64,000 bases of DNA. Source: Cymodocea nodosa (lineage: Eukaryota; Streptophyta; Magnoliopsida; Alismatales; Cymodoceaceae). Position 1 is the stretch's first letter. Each line of letters begins with the position of its first letter. The notes under the pieces are model-generated. The model saw only the letters and a program-made list of their open reading frames with translations, was not told where the DNA came from and did not search any database. The position numbers and the translations under genes were made by a program. The DNA lies in assembly GCA_036874045.1 (NCBI GenBank), contig CM072335.1, positions 6,344,001-6,408,000 on the forward strand, given 5' to 3'. Below, one piece after another: positions 55,734 to 64,000 of the stretch.

Positions 55734-58316
55734 TTAGAGAAATTTTTGAAAAAGTACAAGTTAACATTCCTTTGTTAGACTTATTGTAGAAAATGTCACC
55801 TTGTGCTAAATTTCTTAAGGATTGGTGTATTAGGAAAAGAGAGTGAAAATTTTAAGGAAAGTCTTTTAGCTGAGTAAAGTAGTTCTCTATTTCTACCACA
55901 AATTCCTAAAAAGTTATCTGATCCTAGAATTCCTATTATATCATGCACCATAGGAAATACCATTCTAGAAAGAACCTTAATAGACCTAGGTGCAGGTATA
56001 AATTGAAAGGATCGAATGGCACACTAGAGGGGGGCTGAATAGTGTCTTAATAAAGTTTATTTTGCTTTTAAAAATTCGAAAGCTGTTGACACTAATGAAC
56101 CCTGATTAATTGATTTTAGAATTAAACTAGTAATGCAAAAAGTAAAGAAAACAAAGAGATTTATAGTGGTTCCACAAACTAGGTAGTCCACTCCTCAAGG
56201 CCACGACCTCGAGAATTCCACTAGGTGCTTTTAAGGCTCAACACAAACCTTAAACAAGTTGTTTTTGCAGGCTAAGCAACAACCTTACAGATGTTTTTAA
56301 AGGCTAAACAAAAACCTCACACAAAGCACCAAGTTTATGTACTCAAGACCCCAATCTTGAGCAAGTGAAATATCACACTTCACTCTCTTCACCAAGGCCT
56401 CGACCTTGTGAAGGAATACTCACAACACCCTTGTGAGTTAAGGTTTTAACACAAAAGAGACAACAGTTTAAAAGTAGGAGTCACAGACTCAAAAAGAACA
56501 CAACACACAAGACTAGATCAACTCCAATGAAGAGTTGACACAGAAGCTCTAAGGAGAATTCTTGATTGATCTGCAGCTATTGATCTTCTGGACTTTGTTG
56601 CAAATGAATCTTCAAAGTGTTTGTAGAATTATTGAGCAGACAATTCTCCTTTTGAGTGTTGAAAAATTTTGTGTGTATATTTCAGTTTTTCTACAAATCT
56701 TTTTATTTTCCTTCAAGATTTGCATAGGTGGAAAGAATTATGAAATGGTCAGATGCCTTATGTAGGAATTCATTTCCGGCAACCTTCAATCATATTAAAG
56801 TTGAGATCTACAATCAAAAGATATCTTACCACAAAAATTATTCAATTAATAATAGTTGTAGTTTCTATAAAAATAAAATCTTCGGAGGCTTTTAAAAAAT
56901 CGGAGACTTAAAAAGATAACCTGCCAAAACTCAAAAACATTTCGAATAGATAGAACTAACATTCCGAAAGACTACTTAAGTCATGCATTAAAATTGAAAC
57001 ACGTGTCCTTCTGAAACACCGTTATAAAATATTAAAATAAATTATCTGATAGAGTGGACATGTTTTTGATACTTATAAAAGATAACTCTCCAATCCTTAA
57101 GTCATTTTGGATAGTTACATAGGTAACCTTCCGAAAAGTCACTTAAGTCAGAAAATAATAGAAAACTCAACCATCCGAAGCTTAAAACTATTTTCGGATA
57201 CTTACTGAAGATAACTCTCCAATTCTTAAGAGTTTTTGGATAGTTACATCGTAACCTTCCGAAAAGTCACTTAAGTTAAGCGATGAGAGACTAGCACGTG
57301 TCTTTTAGAAGAAAGTAATCGAAAATATATTAAATCAGAGAAACAACTAACTCTCCGGAATAAAACCTTAGCTATCCGAAACCGAAGGGATTTTGGAGAC
57401 TTACTAGAAAAATCATATCTAGACATAAAAAGACTTAACTCACCGAAGATAAATACTTTTCGGATAGTTACTAATATAACTATCTGAAAAGCCAGGAGAG
57501 AGAGGCTTAACCATCCGATTTGTCCTATTTTGTTCAATGACTTATAAAATAACTCTCCAATCAATATACTGTAGACAAAATAACCTGTCGAATTCTAATT
57601 TAAAAGACTTTGAGTACAAAGTAGTTAGCCAAGATTCATGTGAATAAAAAGACATCTAAAATATGGTAGAAATAATTAAACCACACATTTTTCATCATCA
57701 AAATTAACTGATAAATAATTGAACTAACATAAATGTTATGTTAAGCAATATATTTGAATCCTTAGGATTAGAAGGCTTAATCCCTACTAGGACTGTTATT
57801 CAATTAGCTAACAGAAGTATAAGATACCCTAGAGGAAAAATAGAGGATGTTTTAATTAAAATAAAAAACTTCATATATTCTTTTGATATTGTAATTTTGG
57901 ATTCCCAACAAATTAAGCATAAAAATAGTGATACATCTTTAATTTTGGGAAGACTATTTTTAGCAACATTAGGGGTTGTTATTAATTGTAAAACTGGAGT
58001 AATGAAATTAGCATATGGTAATGAGGATACTCAATTAAACATTTTCAAACCAGAAAAGTTTAAGGAGTTAGAAATGTCCTTGCATACCATAAACTTTTTA
58101 AAGGATGAAGGAGATATGCTAGATGATGTGATTCAAGAAGAATTAAATAGGCAACTCAATTCCGAAACTTTAGAAGAAAGTGAAAGCATAAATATAGGAG
58201 GAGATCAGGAAGAAAAGGATGATGTTCAATTAGGAGCTCTAGCTTCTGATGGGCAACAGTTAGAATTAAAACCTTTACCTCCTGAATTAACCTATATATT
58301 TCTGGAAGAAAAATAA
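55734..58316 (+). pseudogene. Aspartic protease and linker, G2, split by a copia solo LTR
   Basis: The lead-in (VQVNIPLLDLL) and active site IDLGAGIN lie before the insertion at 56004. VMLSNIFESLGLEG resumes at 57735, with RSIRYPRGKIEDVLI and LILGRLFLAT and the acidic linker to a TAA at 58314. Removing 56004-57729 plus one TSD copy restores the contiguous protein order seen in E2. Confidence 0.8.
56004..57729 (-). repeat. Copia solo LTR (minus), TSD TAAAT
   Basis: The plus strand reads TGAAAGGATCGAATGG..GAACTAACA, 1726 bases, TG..CA, flanked by TAAAT at 55999-56003 and 57730-57734. No internal region. On the minus strand it ends GCCCCCCTCTAGTGTG..CGATCCTTTCA, the copia form. Palindromic U3 units (TTTTGGATAGTTACATAGG.., TAACCTTCCGAAAAG) lie at about 56890-57590. 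Confidence 0.85.
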
Positions 58317-59900
58317 ACATGTCTAATCACTATTGCTTCAGATTTAAAAGAGGATTAAATTGCTAAATTAAAAGATGTAGTAAAAACTTATAATGAAGCA
58401 ATAGGATGGACTATGATTGATATAAAAGGGTTAAGTACAAATTTATGCTGTCACCACATATATTTAGAAGAGAATGCTAAACCTGTTAGAATTCCTGAGA
58501 GGAGATTAAATCAAAACCTTAAAGAAGTAGTCAGGAAGGAAATAGTGAAATGGTTAGATAATGACATAATTTATCCGATATTTGATAACCCATGGGTTAG
58601 CCCAATCCATGTAGTTCCCAAGAAGTTAGGATTAACAGTTATTAGGAATGAAAGTCAAGACTTGTTACCTACTAAAATTTAATCAGGCTGGAGAGTGTGT
58701 ATAGACTATAGAAAGCTGAATGATGTGACTAGGAAAGATCATTTTCCCTTACCTTTTATAGATCAAATGCTAGAGAAGTTAGCAGGGCAAGAATATTTTT
58801 GTTTCCTAGACGGCTATTCAGGATATAACCAAATTCCAGTAGCATTAGAGGATCAAGAGAAAACAACTTTCACCTGTCCTAATGGAATATATGCTTTTAA
58901 GAGAATGTCATTCGGATTATGCAATGCACCAACCACCTTCCAAAGGTGTACGCAAGGCATATTCACTAGAATGACTAAAGATTTTTTAGAAATATTTATA
59001 GATGATTTTACTGTTTATGGAACTTCATATGAAGTGTGTTTAGACAATTTAGACCGAGTATTAAAACGCTGTGTGGAAAAAAGTCTAGTTCCAAATTGGG
59101 AAAAATGTCACTTCATGGTTAAACAAGAAATAGTCTTGGAACATGTTGTTTCGAAGAAGGGGTTGGAAGTAGATAAAGCTAAAATAGAAGTAATTTCTAA
59201 TCTACCAGAACCTAAATCAGTAAAAGATATTAGATCATTTCCAGGACATGTTGGATTTTATAGAAGATTTATTAAAGATTTTAGCAAAATAGCTAGACCT
59301 TTAACTACTCTATTATAGGATGTCCCATTCAACTTTGATAAAAATTGCAAAGAAGCATTTTTCAAGCTTAAAACTAACTTAATTTCAACTCCTATAATTC
59401 AAGCCCCTGATTGGAGCCATCCATTTGAATTAATGTGTGATGCATTTGATTTTGCTATAGGAGTAGTGCTAGGACAAAAGATAGAAAAATCTCCTAGAGT
59501 GATTCATTATGCAAGCAAAACCTTAAATGATGCTCAAGTTAATTACACAACTATTGAAAAAGAGCTGTTAGCTGTAGTGTTTGCCTTAGAAAAGTTTAGA
59601 TTATATCTGATTGGAGCTAAAGTGATAGTATACATGGATCATTCAACTTTAAAACATCTAATAGCAAAGAAAGTGACCAAACCTAGATTGATCCGATGGA
59701 TATTATTATTACAAGAATTTGATCTAGAAATTAAAGATAAAAAAGGTTGTGAGAATGTAGTAGCAGATCATTTATCAAGATTACCAATAAAAAAATCAAA
59801 TATTGAAATTAAGGATAATTTTCCTAATGAACAATTAATGACCATCAACACAATGCCTTGGTATGCAGACATAGTTAATTACTTAATTACTGGTTTAACA
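58317..59900 (+). pseudogene. pol: Reverse transcriptase-RNase H, G2
   Basis: Motifs RIPERRLNQNLKEVVRKEI, NPWVSPIHVVPKK, CIDYRKLNDVTRKDHFPLPF, FKRMSFGLCNAPTTFQR and catalytic FIDDF, then RNase H ([36 protein letters not shown]). One frame with stops at 58356, 58680 and 59316. The full RT N-terminus is present, unlike in G1. Confidence 0.85.
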
Positions 59901-61159
59901 CTTAAGGATTGGAATAGACAGGATAAGAAATTGTTCTTTTCAAGAGTAAAATATTACTATTGGGAAGACCCATACTTATTTAAGAAATGTCCTGATCTAG
60001 TTTAAGGAGGTGTGTTCCAGAAACTGAATATCAGAGCATATTGTCTTTCTAACATGAACAAGCATGTTGAGGGCATTTTGGTTCAGGGAAAACTGCTGCT
60101 AAAATTCTACAATGTGGATTTTATTGGCCAACACTATTCAAAGATGCTCATAAATATTGCTTAAGTTGTTTAAGATGTCAACAAATAGGAAGAATATCAA
60201 AGAGGAATATGTTGCCTCTTAATCCTATTATTGAGGTTGAAATCTTTGATGTGTGGGGAATGGATTTTATGGGTCAATTTCCTATGTCTAATCAATTTAA
60301 TTATATATTGTTGGGGGTGGATTATGTATCTAAATGGATAGAAGTTATTCCTACAAAAACTAATGACAATAAAGTGGTAATACATTTTATAAGAACCAAT
60401 ATAATTGCCAGATTTGGAATACCTAAAGCTATTATCAGTGATAGAGGAACTTATTTCTGTAATAGAAGTTTTGAAGCTTTAATGAAGAAATATGGAGTAA
60501 ACCACAAAATTACAATGTCATATCATTCGCAAATAAGTGGAAAAGTAGAAAGTGCAAACAAACAAATTAAGTTAATCTTAAAAAAAGTAGTAAATACTAC
60601 TAGAACAAATTGGGCTAATAGATTGATAGATGCACTTTGGACTTATAGAACTGCTTATAAGACAAGCTTAGGTATGTCACCTTTTAGGCTGGTATATGGA
60701 AAAAGTTGTCATTTACCAGCTAAAATTAAACATAAAGTTTATTAGGCATTAAAAACTCTGAACACTAATTTAAATCAAGCTATTGAGAATAGACAAATAT
60801 AATTGATTGAATTAGAAGAATTTAGGAATGAAGCTTATTCAAAAACAGTAAGAGAAAAAGAGAAAGTGAAGTTCTAGCATGATAGGATAATTATTCCAAA
60901 AACCTTTGAAATAGGACAAGAAGTATATCTTTACATGACTAGACTCCATTACCATCCAGGAAAATTAAGATCTAGATGGGCAGGACCTTACATAGTTCAA
61001 AATATTTATCCCTATGGAGTTATTGAATTTGAAAATCCTAAAAATCAGAATATATTTAAAGTAAATGGACAAAGACTTAGACCTATTTTGAAAATACCAA
61101 AAAGTTCTTTTGGAATTATAGAAGAAGTAAGAGTTGATGACTACTCGAGCATTACTTAG
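59901..61159 (+). pseudogene. int: Integrase, G2
   Basis: A frameshift and stop at about 60003 precede a damaged zinc domain (CLSCLRC retained). The core has Asp in GMDFMGQF, Asp in ISDRGTYF and Glu in SGKVESANK. Stops at 60743 and in the 60800-60880 region. The C-terminal part (RSRWAGPYIVQNI, KVNGQRLRPIL) ends at TAG 61157. It is about as complete as E2 integrase. Confidence 0.85.
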
Positions 61160-61886
61160 TAAGAAATTTTCTAAATATATATATATATATATAAAAACTT
61201 ATTTAAAACATAGTCACAGTTCAACCAAAAGGAATTATTGGTTTTATCGAAACATATTTTAAAAGAAAAATATCATTGCGGTTCAACCGATAGGATCCAT
61301 CAGTTTAATTGAAACACAAAAACATAAAAACATAAAGAAATCTATATATTATATTTAGTTTAATGTCGGTGTTATCGAAGTATAGTATTAGTTCAATTGA
61401 TAGAGAAAAAAAAATTTAATTTCGATTCAACCGAGGAATATAACGGTTTAACCGAAAAAATTTTAAAATGTTGAAAAATTAAGAATCAGTTAGACTAAAA
61501 ATTCTTCGGTCTTAACCAAAGTAAAAAGTATTATTATATATATTTTTATTAGATATAACTCTACGGAAAGTTCGTTGAGTTACACTTAACTCAACGAACT
61601 TACTCCGTTGAGTCTAGGATAAGTTAACGAACTTACCCCATTGAGTTAACTATAACTCAACGGAGTACTATAGTTAAGTCTATGGACTTAGTTCGTAGAG
61701 TTAACCGTAATTCCACAGATGAGAGAGCAAGAGTTTGTGTGGGAAATGACCCGATTACCCGCCTAAACTTAGGGCTTATTTATACTAAACTTAGGGTTTG
61801 GGGGCATTATCCGCAGAATCATTTAGAACTTAGACTAGTAGAGATCAGAGTGATTTCGTTCCGTTGCGTACTCCACAATTAGGAAG
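61160..61886 (+). promoter_or_regulatory. Spacer between integrase and ORF2 (G2) with two palindrome families
   Basis: It starts with an (AT)n run at about 61174-61192. At 61210-61460 there are CGGTTnAACCG-type palindromes (61279-61289, 61444-61454) and related GGTTCAACCRA units. At 61555-61720 there is a TAACTCAACGGA / CCGTTGAGTTA cluster. The last 170 bases are a leader matching 32332-32461 of E2. A 66-codon ORF (61682-61882) in the leader is not convincing as a gene. Confidence 0.5.
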
Positions 61887-63073
61887 ATGACACTCGAGTT
61901 CTGGGAAAATGCAGTTGACACGTTAGAATTTCTTAAAGATTCGAAGGAATGGCACACAAGGCTGAAAATCAGGAATATAACGAGGGAAAAAGAACTTCAA
62001 AAGGTAGAATCTGACCTTTTCTACTAGAGGAAAGTGTTAGTAGATTTGGGTATACAAATACCTCAGATTATGGAAATGAGAATAAAAGTTGCTACAGAAG
62101 TTGTTGTAAGTAGAGAGAGAAGAATCAGGCCAAATAACAAAGTTGCCCTAGAATTGATCCAACGTAAGTCCTAGCTTTGGTTCAAAAGACACATAGGTAG
62201 ATGGGCTTAGTAGGCAATCTGGGAGCAACAAAGGAAAGAAAATGAAGAATAGGCAACTAAAGAATAAGAGGAGCTGACTACTGAAAGACCTATCCCTAAG
62301 GAACAGTAGCCTGGACCTTCAATTCCACCACCAAGGTCGTTAGAAAGAGTAGCAATTTTAGGGCCTTCTATTGAGGAAGAAATAATAGAATTTCAAGAAC
62401 TGATTCAAATTGGAAAAAACCAAGGAGAACCAGAAGAGTTGGCAGTAGCTATAGCACATCTGGTGTTTGATGCACAGTGTAAAAAGAGGGCTGTAGAAAA
62501 GTTGAAAGCCTAATTTAAAATTAAAGTTGAACAGCATCAAGAAGCCACCACCATACCTACTGTAAGAGGATCTGAAGCTGGTCCTTCGAGATCAGCAATT
62601 TTAGAAAAAGTTAAATAGGAAGAGCTAGTACTTATGGCTCAAAGGCTTGTAGAGCCTATTTTGTAGATTTAATCTCAAAAGAAGAAGAGGAAGACTAGAC
62701 ACAATTAATCAGAAGAAGGAAAGGAAAAGAGATAGTGCCTGAACATTAAGAAGAGATTAATTCTAAGATGTAAATATCAGTAGGGCCTATAGAGTTGATT
62801 TTTGTAAACCTGCTATCTGATTCTAAGGATGAGCAAGAGCAGCAGTAGTAAGAGCAAAGAGAAAAAGAAAATCAGGTTGAAACTAATCTACAGCCTGCAC
62901 AAGCAAAAGAAATAGAAATTAAGGCAGAAGCTGATGTGCTCGGAACTCCATCCCAATCTGCCACAGAATCAGAAAGAATAGTGACAATGCAGACCTTAAT
63001 GAAAGTAGTACTTAACCCTGTCAACAGAACTGTTAATGAAATTGATACCTCCTCTAGGAGGGTAGCTGAATGA
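61887..63073 (+). pseudogene. Athila ORF2 N-terminal part fused by deletion to capsid Gag tail (G2)
   Basis: The start MTLEFWENAVDT at 61887 matches E2 ORF2. The protein follows E2 ORF2 through the Pro/Glu-rich middle to SERIVTMQ at about 62990. It then jumps to the last residues of the capsid Gag (NPVNRTVNEIDTS) and ends at TGA 63071. About ten in-frame stops. The ORF2 C-terminal block, the promoter-like spacer and most of capsid Gag are missing. Confidence 0.7.
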
Positions 63074-63137
63074 AACAGTATAACTGAAGTAACTATGTAT
63101 AATATAGTAAATATATAAAAAAAATAAAAGAGAAAAT

Positions 63138-63280
63138 GTAAGTTTAATTATAGTTAGTAGTATCGTAGAGTTATTACTTAACTCAATGAACTTAGTCTGT
63201 TGAGTTATGACCTAACTCCATGAGGGTGTGAAGTGGCTATGTTAATTTTGTCTTTGTTAATTTTTGTTTATGTTATACAG
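63138..63280 (+). other. Predicted intron before the F-box gene (G2)
   Basis: Donor ATGTAAGTTTAATTATAG and acceptor TTTATGTTATACAG, 143 bases. Inside are TTAACTCAATGAAC and TCTGTTGAGTTATG. The same boundaries as in E2. Confidence 0.6.
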
Positions 63281-63291
63281 AATCACAACAG

Positions 63292-64000
63292 ATGGAATTG
63301 ATGAAATTACCACTAGATGCACTAAGGGAAGTACTAAGTAACCTATCAGCTAAAGATCTATGTAGATTGTATTGTGTATCAAAGGAAATCAAAGACTGTG
63401 TTAGAAAAAAATATTTTCATGGACTACAAGCTGCAAAAATGACTAAGAGTAGAGATGAATTTTTATGGAAGTCATTCAATCGTAGTTCAATCAGCTATGA
63501 ATATCTAAATATGGAAGAAACTGTTGGAATTCCACCCAATACATTAGAAGGAATAGATCATATTATGGGGATAGATGAATTATTAATTATATACAGAACC
63601 AAACCAAGGTATGCAATTCTGTTACCTGACATTTTGATTAGAAATCCTATCACAAGAGAAGAATGGAATATAGGAAGGCCTAATAGATATGAAATACCAA
63701 CTGAAAATTGTGGGTTAACTTTAATATTTTCTAATAAAAATTCGACCATTCCTGAAAAATTATATTATTGAAGACCAACTAAAAATTGGGATGAAGATTT
63801 ATGCTTAAGTGTGTATAATTTTCTGAATAGATCTTGGACTGAAAATATTATGATATATCTAGAACAGAAAACATTAATTAACAACATACATGTCATACTT
63901 GATGGATATATATATCTAGTCACAGATATATCAGTTGCATTTAGATCTGATTTATACATAGTAAGAATAGACAGTTATGATGATCTTATAGAAATATTAC
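63292..64000 (+). pseudogene. F-box protein gene carried by Athila G2 (runs off window)
   Basis: Starts MELMKLPLDALREVLSNL at 63292, 11 bases after the predicted acceptor. F-box, then the same F-box-associated region as in E1 and E2 (NPITREEWNIG). A TGA at 63769-63771 (codon 160) replaces the Trp seen in E2; after it the frame stays open to the window edge. No indel breaks the frame in the visible 709 bases. The C-terminal third lies outside the window. Confidence 0.75.

Larger units (their letters stand above)
52690..64000 (+). mobile_element. Athila element G2 (plus), right end outside the window
   Basis: 5' LTR, primer site, zinc-knuckle Gag half, protease (interrupted by a copia solo LTR), RT-RNase H, integrase, spacer, ORF2 fused by a deletion to the tail of capsid Gag, intron and F-box gene running off the window. 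It is inserted in G1's capsid Gag. The order repeats that of E2, except that most of the capsid Gag and the ORF2 C-terminus are deleted. Confidence 0.85.

Noticed and set aside
61174-61192. (AT)n run as an origin or regulatory site
   Set aside because: A simple microsatellite in AT-rich DNA; nothing around it supports a function.
61682-61882. 66-codon ORF before ORF2 in G2
   Set aside because: It lies in the ORF2 leader, overlaps the palindrome cluster and has no family resemblance.
63292-64000. F-box genes as independent host genes next to transposons
   Set aside because: All three have the same element-derived flanks (capsid Gag tail, intron and, in E1 and E2, the tail), so they travel with the element.
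1-64000. tRNA, rRNA or other RNA genes
   Set aside because: No cloverleaf or rRNA-like block was recognised; tRNA-like matches are only the primer binding sites.

Overview
This window is nuclear DNA of a flowering plant, most likely a eudicot. It is AT-rich and consists almost entirely of LTR retrotransposons nested in one another; I found no undisturbed host gene, RNA gene or CRISPR array. The plant assignment rests on the element types: Athila-lineage Ty3/gypsy elements with a tRNA-Asp-type primer site, and Ty1/copia elements of SIRE/Maximus style with an initiator-Met-type primer site. I cannot name the species. Dense nesting with every gene decayed suggests pericentromeric or similar heterochromatin.

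Layout. Positions 1-3979 hold two copia fragments in opposite orientation. 3980-12636 is Athila E1 (minus), broken by an Athila solo LTR (9759-11240). At 12637 Athila G1 (plus) has inserted into E1. Its 5' LTR contains a minus solo LTR (14592-16702). G1 continues to 22683, where a 29 kb minus Athila, E2 (22689-51671), has inserted with a CTAAC target duplication on both sides. E2 carries a plus gag-only copia composite (C, 32462-36729) and a fuller minus copia (D, 40642-49178). G1 resumes at 51677 and is broken at 52690 by Athila G2 (plus), which runs off the right edge. G2 has a copia solo LTR in its protease (56004-57729, TSD TAAAT).

The unusual biology is in the Athila family. Where the copies can be read they share one order: LTR, primer site, a Gag half with the zinc knuckle joined to PR-RT-RNase H-integrase, ORF2 (Athila-type 'plant transposon protein' region), the capsid half of Gag, a roughly 143-bp intron, a full-length F-box protein gene, polypurine tract, LTR. 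Gag is therefore split and permuted: the capsid half sits 3' of ORF2 behind a conserved TATA-like box, next to an F-box gene occupying the env-like position. The F-box gene occurs in three copies (E1, E2, G2).

A second theme is short palindromes. Units of the form CCGTTGAGTTA..TAACTCAACGG and TTCGGATAGTTA..TAACTCTCCGAA crowd the U3 regions of both the Athila and the unrelated copia LTRs. They also recur at each cistron boundary inside the Athila elements. Every coding region carries stops or frameshifts, so all elements here look dead as read, though E2 pol and the three F-box genes are well preserved.
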